Below are positions 30,616-37,223 of a DNA stretch of 38,117 bases, piece after piece. The translations under genes were made by a program, and so were the position numbers. The DNA is taken from positions 1 through 38,117 of the IMG/VR virus record IMGVR_UViG_3300023172_002613, one strand, 5' to 3'. The stretch comes from a virus. Each line of letters starts with the position of its first letter. The stretch's first letter is position 1. The notes beneath the pieces were generated by a model, which was given only the letters and a program-made list of their open reading frames with translations, was not told the origin of the DNA and made no database searches.

Positions 30616-30942
30616 TTATACTGCAAAAGATTCTCCGCAACCACATGACGAAGTTGCATTTGGATTTTTAATTTGAAAACTTGATCCCCAAACCTCCTTT
30701 ACATAATCTATAGTTGTGCCTGCTACAAACATAACACTCATTTTGTCAACTACAAACTTTGTATTGTTTTCTAAATCAACTACTTCGTCATCAGTAGATA
30801 TGTCATTAGCAAAACCCCACTTGTATTGAAAACCAGCACAGCCTCCGCCTTTGACATTTAATCTCACTGCTTGAACTTCATTTTCTTCGCATAGTTTCTG
30901 CATCTGTTCTTTTGCAGATTCTGTTAAAGTAAATAAACTCAT
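30616..30942 (-). CDS. A-type Fe-S carrier (IscA/ErpA/HesB family)
   Basis: 108 aa, the family length. GGGCAGFQY (32-40) holds C35, and SSCGCGESF (98-106) holds C100 and C102, the three invariant cluster ligands. It would deliver Fe-S clusters to apo-proteins; the phage's QueE radical SAM enzyme is one possible client. It has its own sigma-70-like promoter and an AAGGAT ribosome site. Confidence 0.93.
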   Translation of the reverse strand: MSLFTLTESAKEQMQKLCEENEVQAVRLNVKGGGCAGFQYKWGFANDISTDDEVVDLENNTKFVVDKMSVMFVAGTTIDYVKEVWGSSFQIKNPNATSSCGCGESFAV

Positions 30943-30971
30943 AAAATTATTTAATCCTTATAATTGTTGTA

Positions 30972-31000
30972 ATTATGTACTATGATAAAGAAAATGTCAA
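30972..31000 (-). promoter_or_regulatory. Sigma-70-like promoter for the IscA-like gene
   Basis: TTGACA (30995-31000), 17-nt spacer, CATAAT (30972-30977), on the minus strand. Confidence 0.68.
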
Positions 31001-31566
31001 CTAAATTCTTGAAGTTTTCGCTGTGTAAGTCTCCTAGACCTACGTTTTTTGGCTTTTTTGGATTGGCTACACAGTTTGCCATATTTGACTATCTGTCTAT
31101 TATTTTCGTTGAACCACTGTACATATTTCACAGCGGCTGAATACGAATCTGGCATGTCTGTTTCCAAGATAGGTGTATAAATCATTTTATCTTTTTGTTC
31201 AGTGAAAGGTCTTAATTTAACATAGTAATCACCATTGTGTTCAATCACAGTTTTACCTATGATATGATTGTGTGTTTTTTGAGCAGGAACTCTTTCAGTT
31301 AAAAATTCATGATGACCTATGATTTGTATTGAGTTTTTTATATCTTGTTCTGCCCAAAACATACGTGGGTACCACGAAACAGTGCCATTCCATGAAATCG
31401 ATTCTCCTGATCTATTTTCTTTGATTTCCCAGGCCATGAAATGGCCACTGATTCCTTTATCCGTACCACGTGCTACAACCAATTCATCATTCAATTGGTT
31501 CAGTCTTTTTGATCTCCACACTGTTGTTTCAATGTGGCAGTCTGTGAGATATTGTTTATCCTGCAT
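30997..31566 (-). CDS. Hypothetical protein with strongly basic C-terminal tail, 189 aa
   Basis: Not recognised. A Trp- and His-containing globular region (TVSWYPRMFWAEQD, IIGHHEFLTERV, KTHNHIIGK) followed by a tail with eleven Lys/Arg in about 20 residues (SKKAKKRRSRRLTQRK). The tail suggests binding to DNA or RNA. It overlaps the histone-H1-like gene by 11 bp and so belongs to the same transcript. Confidence 0.68.
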   Translation of the reverse strand: MQDKQYLTDCHIETTVWRSKRLNQLNDELVVARGTDKGISGHFMAWEIKENRSGESISWNGTVSWYPRMFWAEQDIKNSIQIIGHHEFLTERVPAQKTHNHIIGKTVIEHNGDYYVKLRPFTEQKDKMIYTPILETDMPDSYSAAVKYVQWFNENNRQIVKYGKLCSQSKKAKKRRSRRLTQRKLQEFS

Positions 31567-31744
31567 TCTTTTGTTCTTGAATTTGTTTTCTAATTTCTTT
31601 GCAAAGTTTAGAAATTTCTGCTAATGCTTTTCTGGCTCTTGTGCCAGCCGCTTTAACATTATCATTTGAAAACTTTGTATAGTTCTCATTAAATGATTCC
31701 ACATGAGATTCAAATTCTTTTACTATTGTACTTTGTTCTGTCAT
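31556..31744 (-). CDS. Histone H1-like (Hc1-type) small protein, 62 aa
   Basis: The helical sequence with FSNDNVKAAGTRARKALAEI and LCKEIRKQIQEQKNAG resembles bacterial H1/Hc1-like proteins (pattern KGNKAAGxRxRKAxxEIxKLxKxIRxE). It would bind DNA and help compact phage or host DNA. A clear AAGGAG site precedes the ATG. Directly upstream is the candidate structured RNA and then Hfq. It lacks the Lys/Ala-rich tail of longer Hc1 proteins, so regulation by protein contact is another option. Confidence 0.6.
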   Translation of the reverse strand: MTEQSTIVKEFESHVESFNENYTKFSNDNVKAAGTRARKALAEISKLCKEIRKQIQEQKNAG

Positions 31745-31778
31745 ATTGACTCCTTATGTTTTTCATTATTATAATAAT

Positions 31779-31889
31779 TAAAAGTTAACCCCAGATTGCT
31801 GACCTACAGTGGAGCAACGACAATAACCCAGGTCTGGGGTCCACTCGTATCTGAAGCATCTGTTCATAGGTTACTGGGAACTTCAGCAT
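31779..31889 (-). ncRNA. Candidate structured small RNA with two pseudoknots
   Basis: It fills the longest gap in this region, between hfq and the H1-like gene. Reading the minus strand: a TATAAT box (31894-31899) predicts a start near 31887. P1 is CTGAAG/CTTCAG (31881-31886 with 31851-31856). P2 is ACCCCAGA/TCTGGGGT (31833-31840 with 31788-31795). P3 is TTGCT/AGCAA (31813-31817 with 31796-31800), stacked on P2. The P1 loop CAGTAACC (31869-31876) pairs with GGTTATTG (31821-31828) with one G-U that is a mismatch on the plus strand, so the RNA is minus-strand. AGTGG upstream of P2 pairs with CCACT in the P3 loop. P2 is followed by TTAACTTTT, a weak terminator. Class not recognised. Confidence 0.55.
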
Positions 31890-31907
31890 TACAATTATAT
31901 TTAGCTT

Positions 31908-32141
31908 TTATGATTTTGGATTTTTTTGGTTTTCAATGACTTTTGGAAAAATAGTTGAAACAGCATCTTTATAAACTAATTGAGTATGGCTGTCTTTTTC
32001 TAAAAGAAAGCAAGATTCATCTTGCTTTGTAATCTTACCAATTAGTTTTATACCATTTTTCAAAAATGCAGTAATTTGTGTTTCTGTGGCCATTACTGCA
32101 TGGTAAAATTCTTGTTCTACATTATTTGTATTTGTTGTCAT
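31908..32141 (-). CDS. hfq: Phage-encoded Hfq-like RNA chaperone
   Basis: 77 aa from ATG 32141; a TTG at 32171 could add ten residues but is less likely. The Sm1 region ITAFLKNGIKLIGKITKQDE corresponds to Hfq VSIYLVNGIKLQGQIESFD, and Sm2 VYKDAVSTIFP corresponds to VYKHAISTVVP. The N-terminal Gln of the proximal RNA site is kept (EQEFYHAV). The His of the KHA motif (H57 in E. coli Hfq) is Asp here, so U-rich RNA binding at the proximal face may be changed. An AAAGG site and a TATAAATA late promoter 36 nt upstream decide the start and suggest late expression. Confidence 0.82.
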   Translation of the reverse strand: MTTNTNNVEQEFYHAVMATETQITAFLKNGIKLIGKITKQDESCFLLEKDSHTQLVYKDAVSTIFPKVIENQKNPKS

Positions 32142-32177
32142 TTTTTTATATACCTTTGTTAACAATATCAATGATAT

Positions 32178-32195
32178 TATTTATAGATATTTATG
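32178..32195 (-). promoter_or_regulatory. T4-type late promoters upstream of hfq (tandem)
   Basis: A full TATAAATA consensus (32178-32185) ends 36 nt before the hfq ATG; a second motif, CATAAATA, lies at 32188-32195. Of all late-type motifs in the window, this one and 33655-33662 match T4 exactly. Confidence 0.62.
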
Positions 32196-32197
32196 AT

Positions 32198-32270
32198 TTA
32201 TTTTAAATATTCAACAACAACAGAGCTGAGATCCATAATAACATCAGAAATAAAACCGGCTTTGGATTTA
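32198..32270 (-). other. Protein-like extension in another frame after the 150-aa gene (frameshift)
   Basis: The 150-aa gene stops at TGA (32271-32273) right after GGT AAA AAA GTA. If one A of the A6 run is removed, or a +1 shift occurs, the frame continues for 24 residues (starting YDKSKAGFISDVIMDLSSVV) to a TAA at 32198. The extension has normal codon use and no start codon of its own at its beginning. It is either a programmed frameshift, an indel in the phage population, or a sequencing error in the homopolymer. Confidence 0.5.
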
Positions 32271-32723
32271 TCATACTTTTTTACCTGCTGTTTTTAGATC
32301 TTCTCTTGCCACTACCATGTACGGGCCTTTATTGTATGCTGGTGCAATAGAATACTGCTTACTGATTGCAAGACGTTCTTGTACTTCTTTCCATGATGAT
32401 CTTGAACTTCTATAGTATTTGGCTTTGGGTTCTGGTAATTGTGTTGTGACTGATATTTTAGGATTAGGCAGTGCTTCTGTTGATTCTGCAACATAGATTG
32501 GCTTTTTAGGGGTTGCTTTGGCTTTGTAACAACCAAAACAATAGTCTATGTATTCTTTTAAGCTCATTTGCATATGACTACATTTTATCTGTCTCATATA
32601 CTTGTTGTGCTCACGCATCATTTTTTCATACTTTTTGATTTGATTATCAGAAAGTTTGTTTCTTTTGCTTTTTGGCTTTTTGAGATTAAGAGTTGTCAGC
32701 CCTTGTTCCAGATGCATTGTCAT
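32271..32723 (-). CDS. Hypothetical protein, 150 aa (possibly frameshifted at its end)
   Basis: Not recognised. A very basic N-terminal half (LNLKKPKSKRNKLSDNQIKK) and a possible metal site with Cys and His (IKCSHMQ about 44-50, YCFGCYKAK about 61-69), i.e. a zinc-ribbon-like CxH...CxxC arrangement. The C-terminal part is rich in Ser, Arg and Tyr. It overlaps the methyltransferase gene by 38 bp. The annotated end is at a TGA after an A6 run; see the separate entry for the extension that probably belongs to it. Confidence 0.65.
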   Translation of the reverse strand: MTMHLEQGLTTLNLKKPKSKRNKLSDNQIKKYEKMMREHNKYMRQIKCSHMQMSLKEYIDYCFGCYKAKATPKKPIYVAESTEALPNPKISVTTQLPEPKAKYYRSSRSSWKEVQERLAISKQYSIAPAYNKGPYMVVAREDLKTAGKKV

Positions 32724-33435
32724 TTTTTTGTCTTTCTAAAATAATACTGTTTACTTTTTTCATAAAATCAGTGTCAGCAGGTTCATAATCTGATCTATCT
32801 AAAATTTTAGTCATAATATACCAATCGTATGGTTCTTTTATTTCTTTGTCTGGTTGTTCTTGGTTTTTAAGTTTTAAATCATATGTGTTGCTGATATAAT
32901 CAAAACCAGCTCTAAGCATTAACGATCCCCATTGTTTTTTGCCCATCACCGAGTAATGATTAGGCCAATGTTCTAAGTTACGATCTGTTAATTCTGGAGT
33001 GGGCATTTCAATATAAACTCTGCTGTCCATTTTCATAATTCTATTAAATTCTAACAGAGTCAAATATGGCCAAACTGAATGCTCTAAACAGTGTCTCACA
33101 ATCATCCAATCAATACTGTTGCTTTCAAAATTTGTAAAACTCATATCACAATTATGAGCAGTGTATCCTTTACTTTTTACTGTGTTAAAATCATTTTCAC
33201 TATATGTAACTGCAATTAAATCTTTTTTGTCTAATCCAAGTTCTACTAATTGATCTAGCATGAAGCCAGAACCACTTCCCATATCTACTAGTGTTTGTCC
33301 TTTTTTTGGACCATCTGGTCTTTGAAATAAATCTTTTGATACTTGCTTTATGATTTTCATATGCAAAGGAGAATCTTCTTCTGAATAAACTTCCTTTGAA
33401 ATCATTTCATAAAATTTTTTTATTTGTTGTTCCAT
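32686..33435 (-). CDS. Class I SAM-dependent methyltransferase
   Basis: 249 aa. SAM-binding motif I LVDMGSGSGFMLDQL (49-63), a motif II-like acidic turn, and WMIVRHCLEHSVWPYLTLLE (about 109-128), typical of Methyltransf_11/23 enzymes. IEMPTPELTDRN and HYSVMGKKQW follow, as in small-molecule or sugar methyltransferases. It has no DNA methylase motif (no NPPY or PC loop), so DNA bases are an unlikely direct target. It lies just downstream of the tRNA. Confidence 0.85.
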   Translation of the reverse strand: MEQQIKKFYEMISKEVYSEEDSPLHMKIIKQVSKDLFQRPDGPKKGQTLVDMGSGSGFMLDQLVELGLDKKDLIAVTYSENDFNTVKSKGYTAHNCDMSFTNFESNSIDWMIVRHCLEHSVWPYLTLLEFNRIMKMDSRVYIEMPTPELTDRNLEHWPNHYSVMGKKQWGSLMLRAGFDYISNTYDLKLKNQEQPDKEIKEPYDWYIMTKILDRSDYEPADTDFMKKVNSIILERQKNDNASGTRADNS

Positions 33436-33449
33436 TATTTTTCCTTTTT

Positions 33450-33524
33450 TGGAGCGGGCGATCGGGGTCGAACCGACGACCTATTCGTTGGCAACGAATC
33501 GCTCTACCACTGAGCTACGCCCGC
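33450..33524 (-). tRNA. tRNA-Gly (anticodon GCC)
   Basis: A complete cloverleaf on the minus strand. The acceptor stem GCGGGCG/CGCCCGC has seven pairs. The D arm is GCTC/GAGC; the anticodon stem is ATTCG/CGAAT with loop TTGCCAA (anticodon GCC). The T arm has loop TTCGACC, discriminator base is T, and CCA is encoded. It reads GGC and GGU. It has its own sigma-70-like promoter. No integrase or att-like repeat is seen, so it is a translation helper rather than an integration site. Confidence 0.96.
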
Positions 33525-33537
33525 CTAACTGTTTAAC

Positions 33538-33565
33538 AGTATAACACATAGTACTTATAAGTCAA
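33538..33565 (-). promoter_or_regulatory. Sigma-70-like promoter for tRNA-Gly
   Basis: TTGACT (33560-33565), 16-nt spacer, TATACT (33538-33543). Predicted transcription begins about 7 nt before the tRNA 5' end. Confidence 0.7.
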
Positions 33566-33654
33566 GTAAAAACTGTATATCAATGTATAAATGTGGAAAA
33601 TCAACTATTTTTTTGGATTAATCAAAGCCTCTCTTCTAAGATGGCTACTAATAT

Positions 33655-33662
33655 TATTTATA
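33655..33662 (-). promoter_or_regulatory. T4-type late promoter TATAAATA
   Basis: An exact T4 late consensus directly after the stop of the 2OG-oxygenase gene, 130 nt upstream of the tRNA and 220 nt upstream of the methyltransferase. The roughly 90 nt between it and the sigma-70 promoter hold only a weak hairpin and no gene. Confidence 0.5.
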
Positions 33663-34268
33663 CTAAAACAAATTCATATCAAAATTTAAAACGGTAGCAA
33701 CCAAGTGTACTCTATCTTCTTCTCCACCATTAAATGCATTATGATATTTTGTGTTGTCAGTTACCCAAACATGACCATCTGCTGGCATGTGATGAACTAC
33801 TTTGTCAACACACATTCTTGCTCCATAGTTTGTAACTATGGGTATATGTATTCTAGGCTCTGGATCTCTATGCCAACTTAATGTGGTTCTTGGTAATTTC
33901 CATAACAATCTAATTCTACCAATTTGATATTTCTTACACAAAGTATCATATACTTCTTTAAAGTATGTGTCTTGAAATAATTCAACAAATTGAGAATACT
34001 TTGTTTCATCAATAGATTCTTCACGTTGTACTTCTTTATAAGTACTGTCTGGCTTGGTCCAAAATAATCCTCTAACATTACCTCCTGTGATTGAATTTGA
34101 ATCACCTGGTATTTGTGTTAAACAGATTGCATTGATATCTCTTTCACCTAGAGGTGATTGTCTTGCCACTCTTGAATCTACTTCTGCTAATGCTGATTGT
34201 AATTTTTTTATGTCAAAATATATATCTGGGTCTTGATAAAAACCTTTTGGCCAAACTCTAGACATCAA
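33663..34268 (-). CDS. 2-oxoglutarate/Fe(II) oxygenase (Asp/Asn beta-hydroxylase-like)
   Basis: 201 aa. The facial triad is visible: H133 and D135 in SWHRDPEPRIHIPI, and H176 in DNTKYHNAFN, followed by R186 (EEDRVHLV) that binds 2-oxoglutarate. This order and the IHIPI strand resemble the aspartyl/asparaginyl beta-hydroxylase fold. Substrate unknown. It overlaps the aldehyde dehydrogenase gene by 11 bp, which suggests a shared pathway with lysine or aminoadipate. The C-terminus NFDMNLF faintly recalls the FDSIF clamp tails, but this is too weak to claim. Confidence 0.82.
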   Translation of the reverse strand: MMSRVWPKGFYQDPDIYFDIKKLQSALAEVDSRVARQSPLGERDINAICLTQIPGDSNSITGGNVRGLFWTKPDSTYKEVQREESIDETKYSQFVELFQDTYFKEVYDTLCKKYQIGRIRLLWKLPRTTLSWHRDPEPRIHIPIVTNYGARMCVDKVVHHMPADGHVWVTDNTKYHNAFNGGEEDRVHLVATVLNFDMNLF

Positions 34269-35628
34269 ACTTAATACCTTGTGCTAACGGCAATGACTTT
34301 CCATAGTTAATTGTGACTGTGCTTCTACGCATATATTGTTTCCAAGCATCTGATCCAGACTCACGACCACCACCTGTGTCTTTTTCACCACCAAAGGCTC
34401 CGCCAATCTCAGCACCACTTGGGCCAATGTTGACATTAACAATACCACAATCAGAACCAGTTGCTGATGTAAACGTTTCTGCTTCTTGCACACTGTCAGT
34501 GAATATACAAGAACTTAAACCTTGTGGCACACTGTTTTGTATTTCAATTGCTTCTTCTAAAGTGTTATATTTCATAACATACAATATTGGTGCAAAAGTC
34601 TCAGTTTTTATAATATCACATTGTTCTGTGGCTTCAACTATTGCTGGGTTCACAAATGAATCACCTAACGCAGGTAATGGTTCTCCGCCATACACTGTGT
34701 AATTTTTTTCTTTACACTCTTTTAAAACTGTCTGCATAGTTTTCAAAGACTCTTTGTTTATCAAAGGACCTACTAAATTCTTTTTATCTAAAGGATCACC
34801 AATTGGTAAACTTGCATATGATTTTTTTAATCGTTCTAACAGTTCATCATATTTAGACCAATGCACAATTAATCTTCTTAATGTAGTACATCTTTGACCA
34901 CATGTACCTACAGCACTGAACACAATAGCTCTAACTGCCAAATCTAAATTTGCATGTTCAGACACTATCATTGCATTGTTACCACCAAGTTCATATAAAC
35001 CTTTGCCCATTCTTTCTGCTACCAACGGTGCTAAAGTTTTACCCATTTGTGTTGAACCAGTAGCACTTAACAAATTAATTCTTTTATCTTGTGCCATCCA
35101 TTTTGCTTCTACGTCATGACCTGATATGATCTGCATTAAATCTTTTTGATACTGTTCATCACAAACACTGTCCCAAATTGATTTACACAGCACAGAAACT
35201 TTCATTGTTTTTGGAGAAGGTTTCCATACAACACTGTTACCACAGACAATTGCCAAACAAAGATTCCAGCCCCATACTGCTACTGGAAAATTAAAAGCAG
35301 TGATCACACCAACTACTCCAATTGGGTTCCATACTTCTTGCAGTTTGTGTTCGTTTCTTTCTGATGGCATTGTTTTACCGTACAGTTGTCTTGATAGACC
35401 AACTGCAAAATCACACATGTCTATGACTTCTTGTGCTTCACCAACACCTTCAATAAAAATTTTTCTACTTTCAAGTGTGATGCCTTTTCCTACTTCGTCA
35501 AGTCTTTCTCTTAATTTATTACCAAATTTTCTTATTAGTTCTCCACGACTTGGAGCAGGAACTGTTTTCCATTGTTTTTGAGATGCAATTGATTTTTCAA
35601 TTGTGCTTGTATAATCTTTTACGTTCAC
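34258..35628 (-). CDS. Alpha-aminoadipic semialdehyde dehydrogenase-like (ALDH7 family)
   Basis: 456 aa (ALDH7 about 500; the N-terminus is shorter). GVVGVITAFNFPVAVWGWN (104-122), catalytic-site E213 in LYELGGNNAMIV, and catalytic C247 in AVGTCGQRCTTLRRL, which is the ALDH7 form (VGTAGQRCTT). EIGGAFGGEKDTGGGRESGSD near the end is also ALDH7-like. It would oxidise aminoadipate semialdehyde to 2-aminoadipate with NAD. Its ATG overlaps the stop of the lysine/saccharopine dehydrogenase-like gene, a pairing known for bacterial lysine catabolism. Confidence 0.86.
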   Translation of the reverse strand: MNVKDYTSTIEKSIASQKQWKTVPAPSRGELIRKFGNKLRERLDEVGKGITLESRKIFIEGVGEAQEVIDMCDFAVGLSRQLYGKTMPSERNEHKLQEVWNPIGVVGVITAFNFPVAVWGWNLCLAIVCGNSVVWKPSPKTMKVSVLCKSIWDSVCDEQYQKDLMQIISGHDVEAKWMAQDKRINLLSATGSTQMGKTLAPLVAERMGKGLYELGGNNAMIVSEHANLDLAVRAIVFSAVGTCGQRCTTLRRLIVHWSKYDELLERLKKSYASLPIGDPLDKKNLVGPLINKESLKTMQTVLKECKEKNYTVYGGEPLPALGDSFVNPAIVEATEQCDIIKTETFAPILYVMKYNTLEEAIEIQNSVPQGLSSCIFTDSVQEAETFTSATGSDCGIVNVNIGPSGAEIGGAFGGEKDTGGGRESGSDAWKQYMRRSTVTINYGKSLPLAQGIKFDV

Positions 35629-36653
35629 AGATATACCTTTCCAAATTTATTGTTTGTAAATATTTTGTAGTCAATACTTTCTTGTGATATAAAACCTTCA
35701 CCTACAAGTTCATTATTTGCATAGGCAGTGACAACTGAACATACTCCTGATGCTGTTGTTCTTTGTATAGCACTGTGTCCATCTTCACCATATATTTTTT
35801 TTGACCAAGTCTTTTCTAAAAGTTTGCCGTCTTTGTATCCAATTACTGATATTAACATGACAACAACATCTGAGGTTGTATAAGGAACTTCTTGATCAAA
35901 CAGATCTACAAATTTTTTCTTGTTGTGTCTTAAATTTAAATCATCTAATAAAAACTTCATCGATGCCTGATGACCTGGGTACCTAATAGTTTTATAACTT
36001 AAAGATTTTACTTTGTCAGCAAATGTTACACACATTGATGCTGAACCACCTGAAGTATTAAATGCTTCATACCTGTCACCATCAATATAAATTTGTTCTA
36101 ATCCATCTAATGGCTGAGTTTTAATATGCTTGTGGTTTGATAAGACATCACAGTCATTCACATACTCATTGATTAATCCATCAGTTGACCATGTCAAATA
36201 ATATGCCATAGCATTTGTTGGATATTTTGGTAATGCACCTACTCGCATTTTTACTTTGTCAACAGTGTCAAATTTTTTAATTAGATCTGATGCAATAATA
36301 TTAACTGCACCCGGAGCCAATCCACACTGTGGCATCATAAAAGTTTTGGTGTTTAATTTTCTAATGTGTTCTGAAACTTCTGTGTCTTCAGTTAGATCAA
36401 AATATGCTGTATCACAAATAGCACACATATCAGCAATACCTATATTCAAATGATACAGTGTTGCTGAAATAATAATATCTTTTTTTTCTACAAAACTTTT
36501 TAATTCTGTTTGATTTGATGCATCTAACACTGTGTTGTCAATATCTGTTTTTACTACATCTGTTATTTCAACATCAAATCCATGGTCACATAAATATTGA
36601 TAAATTGTTTTACCAATTTTTCCAGCACCAATTATTCCTATCAACTTTGACAT
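35625..36653 (-). CDS. Saccharopine/lysine-6-dehydrogenase-like oxidoreductase
   Basis: 342 aa. N-terminal Rossmann fold with GIIGAGKIGKT (6-16). PQCGLAPGAVNIIA (108-121), WSTDGLINEYVN (155-166), and YEAFNTSGG followed by YKTIRYPGHQ (220-229) are typical of the LYS9/lysine dehydrogenase group (the RYPGH block). It would form aminoadipate semialdehyde either from saccharopine or directly from lysine; the length favours the lysine 6-dehydrogenase type. It has a candidate late promoter 34 nt upstream and an AAGGA ribosome site. Confidence 0.84.
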   Translation of the reverse strand: MSKLIGIIGAGKIGKTIYQYLCDHGFDVEITDVVKTDIDNTVLDASNQTELKSFVEKKDIIISATLYHLNIGIADMCAICDTAYFDLTEDTEVSEHIRKLNTKTFMMPQCGLAPGAVNIIASDLIKKFDTVDKVKMRVGALPKYPTNAMAYYLTWSTDGLINEYVNDCDVLSNHKHIKTQPLDGLEQIYIDGDRYEAFNTSGGSASMCVTFADKVKSLSYKTIRYPGHQASMKFLLDDLNLRHNKKKFVDLFDQEVPYTTSDVVVMLISVIGYKDGKLLEKTWSKKIYGEDGHSAIQRTTASGVCSVVTAYANNELVGEGFISQESIDYKIFTNNKFGKVYL

Positions 36654-36687
36654 TTATTGTCCTTTTTGTTAATTATTGTATTAATGT

Positions 36688-36695
36688 TATTTATT
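36688..36695 (-). promoter_or_regulatory. Late-type promoter motif AATAAATA for the lysine operon
   Basis: It lies 34 nt upstream of the dehydrogenase ATG and overlaps the stop of the 78-aa membrane protein. The first base differs from T4 consensus. Confidence 0.42.
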
Positions 36696-36927
36696 TACTT
36701 TTTTCTTTAATATTTTTAAGTGTTTTTACTTTAGTTCTTAATCTAATTAAATCATTATCAAGCATTCTTACTCTGTCAATTAATTTGATTAATGTTCCTG
36801 ATGCAGATCCTAATTTTGGTTTGATTTCATTCACAATATACTTGTACAAATAAAATATAAAATAAGCCAAAAAGAATACTGCTACAATTGGAAATCCATA
36901 ATAGTTAATTAATTCTACAATATTCAT
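36691..36927 (-). CDS. Small membrane protein, 78 aa
   Basis: N-terminal membrane helix (about 8-32, GFPIVAVFFLAYFIFYLYKY) followed by a charged coiled coil (IDRVRMLDNDLIRLRTKVKT). The layout is the same as the 92-aa neighbour: a short N-terminus with a G-[FL]-P-I-x-A motif, a helix, then a coiled coil. They are probably diverged duplicates. A holin, or a membrane partner of the cyclase, is possible; nothing decides it. Confidence 0.65.
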   Translation of the reverse strand: MNIVELINYYGFPIVAVFFLAYFIFYLYKYIVNEIKPKLGSASGTLIKLIDRVRMLDNDLIRLRTKVKTLKNIKEKSK

Positions 36928-36929
36928 TT

Positions 36930-37208
36930 TTAATCTTTTCTAGCATCTTCCTTGCCATCTGCTCGAGCAATTCTGTCTGTGTCTACTGGTAGGCCAAGTT
37001 GTTCTGAAACTTCATTGTCAATTTTAAGTATGTCATTGTTCATTGTTTTTATTCTATTATCTAGTTGTTCTGCAACTGTTTCAATGAATTTAATCGACGA
37101 CACAATACTACTTAAAATGTAATTTATAACAATCATTATAAAAACGCCAGATGCTACTGCGGCCGCTATAGGCAACCCTAAATCAGCAATAACTGTCCAA
37201 AAGTCCAT
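36930..37208 (-). CDS. Small membrane protein, 92 aa
   Basis: One N-terminal membrane helix (about 11-35, GLPIAAAVASGVFIMIVINY), then a coiled coil (IETVAEQLDNRIKTMNNDIL) and a charged tail (RIARADGKEDARKD). It is 15 nt after the adenylyl cyclase gene and 2 nt before its look-alike of 78 aa. Confidence 0.68.
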   Translation of the reverse strand: MDFWTVIADLGLPIAAAVASGVFIMIVINYILSSIVSSIKFIETVAEQLDNRIKTMNNDILKIDNEVSEQLGLPVDTDRIARADGKEDARKD

Positions 37209-37223
37209 CTTTTAAATACGCAA

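Noticed and set aside
33450-33524. tRNA-Gly as a prophage attachment site
   Set aside because: No integrase gene, no repeat of the tRNA 3' end in the window, and the tRNA has its own promoter within a continuous phage gene run.
33663-34268. Clamp-binding tail on the 2OG oxygenase (ends NFDMNLF)
   Set aside because: It shares only the FD pair and hydrophobic end with the polymerase and DpdA tails, and directly follows a core strand of the fold with no linker.
34313-34702. 129-codon plus-strand open frame
   Set aside because: It is antisense to the aldehyde dehydrogenase gene and has the Pro/Ser-rich composition typical of a shadow frame.
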